From Verrucomicrobiaceae bacterium (GTDB lineage Bacteria > Verrucomicrobiota > Verrucomicrobiia > Verrucomicrobiales > Verrucomicrobiaceae), in assembly GCA_947471905.1 (NCBI GenBank), contig CANIZT010000010.1, forward strand, positions 1-32,164: DNA of 32,164 bases, written 5' to 3'. Made by a program: the position numbers and the translations under genes. The notes under the pieces are model-generated. The model was not told where the DNA came from. It saw only the letters and a list, made by a program, of their open reading frames with translations, and did no database searches. The first letter of the stretch is position 1; the number at the start of each line of letters is the position of its first letter. Positions 24,945 to 32,164 of the stretch are shown one piece after another.

Positions 24945-27293
24945 TCATTCGCGCGTTTTCAAAACGATGTGCTTGGCGTTTCTTGAAGCGAGAATGTGCA
25001 GTTCATCTGGGGTAAACTGAAGTTCGACACTGCCATCGCTCCAAGTGTCGAAGAGCGGGATGTTCTTTTGTTTGGCGTGCTGGGTAAGTGATTCAGGCAA
25101 CATGACTTCCGGCTCACGCGCATCGCTACCACAGAGAATCGCCCGTGGATTCGTCTTCAGCAGAAACTCGCTCGTCATGATCTGGTCGAGTTCATGCTGG
25201 CTGCGTATGAGCACATCGCAGTGTAGGTCGGCGGCGCTTGTGGTGAGAATTTTCTCCGTGTTCCAGCCCGCATCACTCATCCACAGCACGCGCCATGGGC
25301 CTATGTGCAGTAGCAGAACCATCGCACGATCATCACCGCGGCCGTTTTCCACCTGCATTGAGGGATAAAGCACCTGTGCCTCGACCTTGAACGTCTTTTC
25401 TTCTGATAGCACTATATGCTCATCGACACGCAATTTGCGCAGCTTGGGCCGACCTGCAGCCTCCAGTCGGCGTAAGGCGGTGAGCGAAGAGTCCTGCCTC
25501 CCAGGCTCCTGGGTGCTGCAAAACAGCAGTGGCGCGTCAAACGTCTCGATCAACGGCTCGATGGCACCGATGTGATCGGCATCGTTATGACTTAAAAAAA
25601 CGCCAGCGATCGAATTCACACCGCTGGAAAATAAGTAAGGCCGTAGCACGCGGCGGAAGCTGGTTTCATCGCCAGTGTCGAACAGCCAGTGGGTCTTGCC
25701 GAGGCGCAGATGATTCGCGGCACCGCCATGTGGCAGTTCCAGCATGCGCCACACAGCGGGAGCATTCGTGCGTGGCGCATTTGGCTGAAAATGGAAGTTC
25801 GCACCCGGTAGCGCAGCAAACCAAGCGGCGCTCGCGATCATCGCCTTCGCCAGCGACCAGTTTAGATTGTTGAAGATAATCTGCACGCCAGTGAGGTGCA
25901 GTCCTGCGGCACACAGGCTCAGACACGTCGCTCCCAGACATAAAAACGATAGCGGCACGAGCACGCAGTTCGCGATCACCGCCACGGGTGTCACCGATTG
26001 AAAATGGCCGAGGATGAACGGCAAGCTGCCGATCCATGCGGCGAAGGATACACTCAAGTTGGCCGCCAGCCAGAGTCGGAACTGGCTCGATCCACGCTGT
26101 CGCCAATTCGCTAGTTGAGGTGGCAAGAAGGGATCAAGCCGCGTGTAAGGCATTAAGTATTGTAGCAGCGGCACAGAACCGATGACACTGAGCCACAGCA
26201 CGACGAACGAGAGCTGAAAGCCCGGCATGAAGACCTGGTGTGTGTCGGTTGCCAGCAGTAACAGCATCGCTGCACCAAGACTGTTTTGCAGCGCGGACTC
26301 GCGATCTACCAGTGGCGCACCCATGAAAATCGCCACCATGAGCGCCGCTCGCGCTGCGGAAGGTCGCCAGCCAGTGATGAACGCATACGCAAACACGATC
26401 ACAATCATCACCCACAGTGAGATGCCACGCCGTAGGCCAAGCTGACGCAGCAACGCGAGTGCAATCACTCCTAGCAGCGCTACATGCAGTCCGCTGACCG
26501 CAAAGACATGCAGCGTGCCGCTGTTGCGAAACGCATCTTCGATCTCATCATCCGCTTCGGCGGAAACGCCGAGCGCCATCGCACGGATCACAGCGGCGGT
26601 TTCAGGATCATCCTCCAGATCGTGCGTGAGCCTCGTGCCAATCCATTGCCTGCAAAGTTCCGCTACCTCCAAAAATGAGCACCACAATGCACCGCCGCTA
26701 GCGCCGATGCGTTGCATGCGGTCGGCCTCAAAGCGCGCTACGCGTCCATTCCGCAGCGCATACTCCTGTGCATCAAACGTGCCCGGATTCGACGCCGTGC
26801 GCGGCAGGTAGATGCTCCCGTGCAGTTCAAATACACCTGCGCCCGGAAAGCGCATACCTTTGGGTAGGCGCACCAGCAGCACGGCACCTTGCGTGATAAC
26901 GACTCCCGCCGCAGGAATCTCGATCTGGCGTGTGGTACAGAGCGCATGAGCACGGCCATCCGCAGTCGTGTCGAAATCTGGCAGCAAGCTGCCACGAATC
27001 GTAGCCTGCACCGGTTTGTCCATCTGCTGCAAAGCAAGTCGTAGTGGATGGCGGAAGGTTTCATCCGTGCGTGTCTCGTGGATGAAGGCAAAGACCAAAG
27101 CTGCGGCTGGCATCAGCAACCATGAACGGCCACAAAGCAAGGCTGCAGCCAGCAGCACCGAGGCGAAACCAATGAGCCATGGCCCACCACCGTTCAGCCA
27201 GCCAAACTCAGCTGCGAGAATGCCGCACACTGCCGCCAAGGCCAGTGTCATCAGCGGATTCACCCGGGTCCAAGAATGGAGCTTCGCGAGCAT
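24945..27293 (-). CDS. comEC: ComEC/Rec2-family DNA uptake channel protein
   Basis: ComEC is the inner membrane channel for single-stranded DNA in natural transformation. The 782-residue protein has an N-terminal membrane pair, a soluble OB-like domain ('VQATIRGSLLPDFD', 'RFPGAGVFELHGSIYLPR') and the polytopic competence domain (from about residue 240) with the typical 'HVFAVSGLHVALLG' and 'RPSAARAALMVAIFMG'. A C-terminal metallo-beta-lactamase-like domain has 'LFDTGDE' and 'LSHNDADHIGA', in the place of the family's S-H-x-D-x-D-H. Length is in the family range. No other competence genes are in the window. It follows the TPR gene by 21 bases and is probably co-transcribed. Confidence 0.92.
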   Translation of the reverse strand: MLAKLHSWTRVNPLMTLALAAVCGILAAEFGWLNGGGPWLIGFASVLLAAALLCGRSWLLMPAAALVFAFIHETRTDETFRHPLRLALQQMDKPVQATIRGSLLPDFDTTADGRAHALCTTRQIEIPAAGVVITQGAVLLVRLPKGMRFPGAGVFELHGSIYLPRTASNPGTFDAQEYALRNGRVARFEADRMQRIGASGGALWCSFLEVAELCRQWIGTRLTHDLEDDPETAAVIRAMALGVSAEADDEIEDAFRNSGTLHVFAVSGLHVALLGVIALALLRQLGLRRGISLWVMIVIVFAYAFITGWRPSAARAALMVAIFMGAPLVDRESALQNSLGAAMLLLLATDTHQVFMPGFQLSFVVLWLSVIGSVPLLQYLMPYTRLDPFLPPQLANWRQRGSSQFRLWLAANLSVSFAAWIGSLPFILGHFQSVTPVAVIANCVLVPLSFLCLGATCLSLCAAGLHLTGVQIIFNNLNWSLAKAMIASAAWFAALPGANFHFQPNAPRTNAPAVWRMLELPHGGAANHLRLGKTHWLFDTGDETSFRRVLRPYLFSSGVNSIAGVFLSHNDADHIGAIEPLIETFDAPLLFCSTQEPGRQDSSLTALRRLEAAGRPKLRKLRVDEHIVLSEEKTFKVEAQVLYPSMQVENGRGDDRAMVLLLHIGPWRVLWMSDAGWNTEKILTTSAADLHCDVLIRSQHELDQIMTSEFLLKTNPRAILCGSDAREPEVMLPESLTQHAKQKNIPLFDTWSDGSVELQFTPDELHILASRNAKHIVLKTRE

Positions 27294-27314
27294 CTGCCGC
27301 AGGGATTGAAATGA

Positions 27315-27965
27315 TCATGCCGTCGCAGTCCCAGAGGATCCCGCTTTCGTGCGCAGGTCCATCAGCAGCTTGTACTGCATCTGTTCGATTTCGCTCATCT
27401 TGTGGTGCGCATTCGCGCTGTGACGTGTGTTCGGGAAGTTGCCGATCACCTGTTCCAGCATGTCACGTGCAGCTTCAAAATCGTGCCGTTGCGTTAAATT
27501 CACGTCGGCGATGCGGAACATGATGAACGCCGCATCATCCACCGGCCAGTCCTTGCTCTGTAGGTGCTCCTCCAGCGCCCGCAGCGCTGCCTGAGGATCG
27601 TGCAGCCGCTCGGCATGCACCTTGGCGATTTCTGCCACGGGGAAGGGATCGTCAGGTTTGTCCTCCAACATTTTTTCATAGTGCTCAATCGCGCCTTTAT
27701 AATCACCCTGAGCAATGCAGGCCGCTGCCTTGGTCATTGAATCCTGTTCCACCTCTTCACCGGAGGAAAACACGGCCTCACCCATCAGGTCACCCAACCA
27801 CGGAATGAAAAACTTCACCATTAGGATGCCGCCCAAGCCGCCCATCAAAATGACAAACACCAACTTCACTCCGTCACTGCCGTCCTTAACGCTCTCCCAC
27901 AGCAAAAAGATGAGCAGGACGGCCAGTAGGATGAGGCAGATGCGGATGACAAGTTGGCGGTTCAT
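27315..27965 (-). CDS. Membrane protein with tetratricopeptide-like repeats
   Basis: This 216-residue protein is of unknown function. From ATG 27965 (M-N-R-Q-L-V-I-R) it has two membrane helices (about 5-22 and about 32-54) joined by a short acidic loop. A soluble helical part follows with TPR-like units: 'AACIAQGDYKGAIEHYEKML', 'AEIAKVHAERLHDPQAALRALEEHL' (in part) and 'DFEAARDMLEQVIGNFP'. Such proteins often scaffold complexes. A start at 27992 adds nine unlikely residues. It sits between the VWA pair and comEC, all on the minus strand. Confidence 0.8.
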   Translation of the reverse strand: MNRQLVIRICLILLAVLLIFLLWESVKDGSDGVKLVFVILMGGLGGILMVKFFIPWLGDLMGEAVFSSGEEVEQDSMTKAAACIAQGDYKGAIEHYEKMLEDKPDDPFPVAEIAKVHAERLHDPQAALRALEEHLQSKDWPVDDAAFIMFRIADVNLTQRHDFEAARDMLEQVIGNFPNTRHSANAHHKMSEIEQMQYKLLMDLRTKAGSSGTATA

Positions 27966-28041
27966 TTTTGAAATGTTTCGTGAGGCTATCAAACCGCCCT
28001 CGTTTCGCCAAGTGCGAAGTTCTAGCTGTCACCAATCCGAA

Positions 28042-30234
28042 TTAAAACGCCCCAGCGGCTTTTCTTCCCACCCAGAAGAGGCCTAGGAGGAAAATCAGCA
28101 ACCCCGCCCATGCCGGATGTGACCAAAGAGGCAGGCGGCGTTCTTGAATGGCGGGCTCAGGCATGGCGGCGATGGCGGCGACGACTGAGGCGGGATCATT
28201 CGCATCAAGCATCTTGCCTTTGGTGAATTGGGCAATTTCACGCAGCACATCGAGCCGGGCTGGTTGGCCACGTTTCTCGCGACTGACGCCTTGAATGGAG
28301 ATTTTCGTTTCCAAACTGGAGCCTGCTTCGGCGCAGGTGAGCATGACGCGATGCTCGCCGGGTTCGATGGGAGTGAAGTTGCCGTTGAAGAGGCCCCAGG
28401 CTTCTTCGCCAGCGGGGATGAGGCGCACGCTCGATACTTTGCCACTTGGTGCGGCGATTTGGGCGATGACGGCTCCATCGCGCAAAGGCTCGCCTGTGAG
28501 GCTCATGACGTTGGCGTTGAGCGTGAGCACATCGCCGGTGCGCGGGCGATCTGGCGAGTAAAAGAGGCGCATGCTGTTGCCAGTGCTCATATTGCGCTGG
28601 TAGGCCATCCAGCGCACCACCTGGCCCCAGAAGCGGTAGTGGTATTTGTCTTCCACGCCTTTGCGCCAGCGCCATGCACCATCGGTGCCCATGAAGAGAA
28701 TTTTGCCGGCACCGTAAGTCTTGGTCACGATCAAGGGCACGCGGCCATACTGATTCGACTCCGTGCCGTGTGTGGCGAGCACCTCCGTGCCTGCTTTGGC
28801 ACGCAAGGCAGGTGCATACCATTGGAAGCCGGGCAGCGTGCTCCAGACTCGCGCACTGGCTTCGTCGCTATCTTCGAGTTTGGTCAAAAGACTGCGCGTT
28901 CCGGCCTCGGTGAGCGCAAACTTGCCCGGTGATGATGATCCCCAACCACGTGGCTGCGCGGCGTCCCACACGACGGGTAGCAGATCGGCCAGAGGCGTGT
29001 CTTGTAGCGTGGATTGATAACCGTGGAAGCCCGGCATGAAGACGAGGCCGCCTGCTTGATCGCGCACGAGTTTTTGCAGCGCGGCGCAATGTTCGGAGGT
29101 GAGCTGGCTTTTTTCCAAGCCGACATCGCCGAGGAAGACGACATCGTATTTGGTGAGTTCTTCGTCTTTCGGGAAAGCTTTGAGATAACCACGTCCTGCA
29201 CCGCTTTTGCCGAGTCCAGGATGCAGCAGCAGGCAGTTCACTTCGACGCCGGGGTCGCGCTCCAAGGCATTGCGCAGGTAGCGATACTCCCAACGCGGGA
29301 AGGTTTCGATCACCAGCACCTTGAGCTGTTCTTTGCGGATCGAGAGCGGTGCTTCCTGCGTGTTGTTTTCGGGATAGCGCTCGTTCGGAGTCTTCGGAAT
29401 CGTCAGCGTGAGTTTCACCTCGCCCGGTTTGTCCGGCTTCCACGCGATGGCATCCTGCAAACGACCCATGGCAGGCAGCGTGACCTCTTTCGTGATGATC
29501 TCGCCGCTTGAGGCCTTCATCTCCAGCATCACGACTTCATCACGCGGCAGCGAACTGTCGATGGTGAATGGAATGCGCAGCGGTTTGCCAGCCACGGCGA
29601 AGGTCGGCACGTCAAAGCTGCTCAATTCGACATCTGGCAGCCGCGTCTCGGCACCGGTAGGCACGGCAAACACGGGCACCTCGCGCATGCGCAAGCGTGT
29701 AGCGGCCTGTGCAGGTGCTAGGCCAGTGTTCCAATCGCCATCGCTGATCAAGACGACCGCTTTGAGGTTCGGCTGCTGTTCCAGCACGCCGGCGAGTGCG
29801 GCATGAATGTCTGTGCCCTCCGCCGCTGGCGTTTGCGCAGACGAAAACGGCTCGATTACGACATCCATGCGTTGTTTGAGCGGCTCCCAGAGTTTTGGCT
29901 CGATCAACGGCTTCGCCGCATCTTCACGCGAGGTCACCTCCGTGCCGCGTGTGACGTCTTTTGTGCTCATGCTGCCCGAAACATCATGCAGCATGGCCAA
30001 CACCGGCTTCGTCTCCGGCTTGAACGTCTCCAGCCACTCCGGCTGCAACAACGTGAGAGCGATGCCGATGGCGATGATCACGCGTAGCAACTCCAGCCAG
30101 CCCATGAGCTTGCGATAGCCGCTCCGCCGCCACGCCATGAACGCGAGACCCGCAATCGCCACGACAAACGCCACGCCAACGCCGAATGCGATGGGCGTGG
30201 GATTGAAGACGAGTTGTGAGGTGGTGGGTTGCAT
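28042..30234 (-). CDS. VWA and glutamine-amidotransferase-like membrane protein
   Basis: This 730-residue membrane protein has two N-terminal helices (about 14-35 and about 48-63). A von Willebrand factor A domain follows with a metal site 'D84-V-S-G-S' plus 'EGTDIHAAL' and 'VVLISDGDWN'. Then come Ig-like strands, a class I glutamine-amidotransferase-like fold (about 305-500, 'LKVLVIETFPRWEYRYLRNAL', cut here, and 'KYDVVFLGDVG') without an evident catalytic Cys, more beta structure, and one C-terminal helix with a basic tail. Such proteins occur with MoxR ATPases and DUF58 proteins in Verrucomicrobia and Planctomycetes. Its ATG overlaps the stop of the upstream VWA gene as TAATG, so the two are probably coupled partners. 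The exact role is unknown. Confidence 0.85.
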   Translation of the reverse strand: MQPTTSQLVFNPTPIAFGVGVAFVVAIAGLAFMAWRRSGYRKLMGWLELLRVIIAIGIALTLLQPEWLETFKPETKPVLAMLHDVSGSMSTKDVTRGTEVTSREDAAKPLIEPKLWEPLKQRMDVVIEPFSSAQTPAAEGTDIHAALAGVLEQQPNLKAVVLISDGDWNTGLAPAQAATRLRMREVPVFAVPTGAETRLPDVELSSFDVPTFAVAGKPLRIPFTIDSSLPRDEVVMLEMKASSGEIITKEVTLPAMGRLQDAIAWKPDKPGEVKLTLTIPKTPNERYPENNTQEAPLSIRKEQLKVLVIETFPRWEYRYLRNALERDPGVEVNCLLLHPGLGKSGAGRGYLKAFPKDEELTKYDVVFLGDVGLEKSQLTSEHCAALQKLVRDQAGGLVFMPGFHGYQSTLQDTPLADLLPVVWDAAQPRGWGSSSPGKFALTEAGTRSLLTKLEDSDEASARVWSTLPGFQWYAPALRAKAGTEVLATHGTESNQYGRVPLIVTKTYGAGKILFMGTDGAWRWRKGVEDKYHYRFWGQVVRWMAYQRNMSTGNSMRLFYSPDRPRTGDVLTLNANVMSLTGEPLRDGAVIAQIAAPSGKVSSVRLIPAGEEAWGLFNGNFTPIEPGEHRVMLTCAEAGSSLETKISIQGVSREKRGQPARLDVLREIAQFTKGKMLDANDPASVVAAIAAMPEPAIQERRLPLWSHPAWAGLLIFLLGLFWVGRKAAGAF

Positions 30235-32164
30235 TATGATTTGGCGGGCAACGGCTGAAGTTCACGTTTCCCAGGCATGCACAGCAATGCCTCGCCAAGG
30301 AGGGCGAGCGCCATCAGGAATAAGAACGTGCGCCAGATCTCGCTGGCGAGACTGGTTTCGTTTTCGACTTGGTCTTCGATGATGTGGTGATCGAGTCCGG
30401 CGAAGAGTTCTTCGAGAGCGGTTTTGCCGAGCGTTTCGGGGCGGTCTTCGCGCAGCGGGCGATTCAGGGCGATGAGTTTGTCGTCTTTGGTGAGGATGCC
30501 AGCACGTGATGATTGTTCGGAACTGAGCATGGCATCGCCAGATCGCTTCCAGTCATTCAGCGTGTCGGTGGTAGCGGCTTCACGTTGCTGCGCTTTGCCG
30601 AGGGTGCTGGCACCTTCGTTCAAAGCTCGATGCAGCATCGCAAACATCACGACGCCATCGCGGGCGAGACTGGAACTGCCGGAACTCGTCAGTGTGCCGA
30701 GGAACCAAGCATTGCCACCGCCGGGAATGTCAGCGCGCATGAGCAGCGGCTTGTTTTCGGCGAGTCGGGCCAATGGCGTGCCTTCGCCGAGGATGTCGCA
30801 TCGGCGGGTGACTTCGAGTTCGCCGACGGGCAATGAAGTGCCGCTGCGTGTGTTGGCCAGAAGGCCGGTGTCGTTGCGCCACCACTCGGCGGCGGCGGGT
30901 TTGCTGTCGCCACTCCACGCGCCCCAATGAAGGCCACCGAAGGTTTCGGTGTTTGGTGCTTCGGTGGGCAGGAAGAGAATGCTGCGGCCGGTTTTAAGAT
31001 GATTCGTGAGTTGTTGCGTGATCAAATCATCCGCCTTGGGCAGTGCGGCGTGCCAAATGATGAGCGCGGTGTCATCCCAGGCGATTTCGGCAGCGCGGGA
31101 GACAGGAAGAATGGTGGCAGCGTATTTGCGAGTGGGATCGGCAGCGGCTTCGAGTGCGGCTTGCAATGGTCCGGCTTCGGTTTCGTCGTCGGTGAGGATG
31201 ACGGAGCGCAATACGGCGGGTTCATCGAAGACGAAGTGGAAAACGTTGTCGGATGGCGAGGCATCGGCGGGCAGTTCCACGCGGCCTGAGCCACGTTTCG
31301 TTGTTTTGTCGATGGGAATGGCGTGACCTTGCAGCACGAGCTGCGAGTCCTTCATCTCGACCTTCATCGTGGTGCTCACGTCATTGATGACAAAGCGCAG
31401 CGGCAACTCGGTGGGCGTGGCGGAGGCTGCATCGCGTGTGATGCGGAGATCGAGCAGCAGTTCGGCTTTGTCGGCAGTTTCGCGACGCACGGTGCGCTCG
31501 ACTGAGACGGCGAGATTTTGTGAAACCGGCTGCGCATAGGTCAGCAGATGAAAGCGCAGGCCTTTGAGGCTGGTGAAAGCGCCGCGCAGTGCCTGCCAGC
31601 GACCGCTAGCGGCATCCCAATCGCTTTGACGCAGATCGCTGAGCACCCACACGTCGGTGCGGCCGGTTTGATTGGTGGTGATGTAATCGAGCGCGCCTTG
31701 CAGCAGCGCGGGCACATCCGCCGTCGTATCGGTGGGGCCAGTGAGCGGCAGATCGACGAGTGACTCGGGTTTTTCGAGCAACTGCGGCTGAAGATGCGCA
31801 TTCTCGATGAGCACGAGCTTCGAGCGCGTGCCCACGGTATCGCGCAAGGCCTGCGAGAGCTTCGCGATGCCTGCCGCACGTTTGCTGGTGCCGGTGGCGA
31901 GGTTTTGCTGCTCCATGCTCGCCGAACGGTCGAGCAGCACGATCACCGTGTCCGGCACGCCGCCCGTGAGGCCGAGCAAACCGCCCGCCATCGGCCGCGT
32001 GATGACAAACAGGATCGCCGCCACCGCCAGCACGCGAAACGCGAGGATCAAAATCTGCCGTAATCGCGACAGCCCCTTGTTCATGCGCTGCGCCATGCGC
32101 AGAAACATCATCGCCGCCCACTTCACCTGCCGCCGCCGATACAGGTGAATCAAATGAATGATCA
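30234..32164 (-). CDS. BatA-like VWA membrane protein (5' end cut by window)
   Basis: The frame is open to the right edge (…I-I-H-L-I-H-L-Y-R-R-R-Q-V-K-W), so the N-terminus lies outside. The visible start matches the BatA/aerotolerance N-terminal pattern, in which a hydrophobic helix ends 'IHLL.RRR...W.AM.FL'. A second helix ('ILILAFRVLAVAAILFVITR'), a VWA domain with metal site D-R-S-A-S, and a long beta-rich region follow. The last helix is near the C-terminus ('TFLFLMALALLGEALL'). The metal-site DxSxS is intact. By family context a MoxR ATPase and a DUF58 protein may lie upstream, outside the window. The TTG at 32153 is not taken as the start. Confidence 0.85.
   Translation of the reverse strand, partial: IIHLIHLYRRRQVKWAAMMFLRMAQRMNKGLSRLRQILILAFRVLAVAAILFVITRPMAGGLLGLTGGVPDTVIVLLDRSASMEQQNLATGTSKRAAGIAKLSQALRDTVGTRSKLVLIENAHLQPQLLEKPESLVDLPLTGPTDTTADVPALLQGALDYITTNQTGRTDVWVLSDLRQSDWDAASGRWQALRGAFTSLKGLRFHLLTYAQPVSQNLAVSVERTVRRETADKAELLLDLRITRDAASATPTELPLRFVINDVSTTMKVEMKDSQLVLQGHAIPIDKTTKRGSGRVELPADASPSDNVFHFVFDEPAVLRSVILTDDETEAGPLQAALEAAADPTRKYAATILPVSRAAEIAWDDTALIIWHAALPKADDLITQQLTNHLKTGRSILFLPTEAPNTETFGGLHWGAWSGDSKPAAAEWWRNDTGLLANTRSGTSLPVGELEVTRRCDILGEGTPLARLAENKPLLMRADIPGGGNAWFLGTLTSSGSSSLARDGVVMFAMLHRALNEGASTLGKAQQREAATTDTLNDWKRSGDAMLSSEQSSRAGILTKDDKLIALNRPLREDRPETLGKTALEELFAGLDHHIIEDQVENETSLASEIWRTFLFLMALALLGEALLCMPGKRELQPLPAKS

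Overview
The window is gene-dense, GC-rich bacterial DNA with about 25 protein genes, no RNA gene, no insertion sequence and no CRISPR array. No gap between genes exceeds about 210 bases. The gene set suggests the PVC superphylum, most likely Verrucomicrobia near Prosthecobacter/Verrucomicrobium. This rests on a long-form IspG with a large insert, a membrane Ser/Thr kinase with leucine-rich-like repeats outside the membrane, a Tat-exported Gfo/Idh/MocA oxidoreductase beside a secreted sialate O-acetylesterase, and paired VWA membrane proteins. The taxonomic placement is inferred from gene content and was not tested by any search. Clear Shine-Dalgarno sites are rare, so start codons were chosen mainly from family alignment landmarks.

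Left part (1-7182): a translation cluster rplY (5' end cut by the window)-pth-rpsF ends in a hairpin terminator. Next come pgsA and a RidA-family gene, then two minus-strand lipoprotein genes (one tyrosine-rich with a glycine zipper, one resembling DUF3313). A divergent region with two inverted repeats leads into rseP (site-2 protease) and a family 4 glycosyltransferase.

Middle (7256-19529): a Ser/Thr kinase is preceded by a 72-base segment that can fold as a closed multi-hairpin structure. It is followed by the sialate O-acetylesterase and the Gfo/Idh/MocA oxidoreductase, whose start codon lies in a hairpin. A FecA-like TonB-dependent receptor is divergent from a tonB-exbB-exbD operon. A 7-1-7 palindrome resembling a Fur site lies between them, and the operon ends with an uncharacterised membrane-anchored coiled-coil gene overlapping exbD by 4 bases. 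A Tat-exported flavin amine oxidase and an MFS transporter follow.

Right part (19546-32164): an FHA plus class III nucleotide cyclase gene is interrupted by a TAA exactly at the conserved FHA serine position. A 9-bp inverted repeat separates it from a small membrane protein gene and a zinc-ribbon Nudix gene. The Nudix 3' end overlaps the 3' end of convergent ispG by 44 bases. A single-domain response regulator and a membrane-anchored, single-PDZ HtrA protease (DegS-like layout) follow. The minus-strand block that ends the window holds two VWA membrane proteins (the first cut by the right edge), a TPR membrane protein and comEC.

The points most worth a second look are the broken FHA-cyclase and the palindrome beside it, the coiled-coil member of the TonB operon with its Fur-like site, the structured leader of the kinase gene, and the start-sequestering hairpin of the oxidoreductase. 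I found no convincing wholly new multi-gene system.
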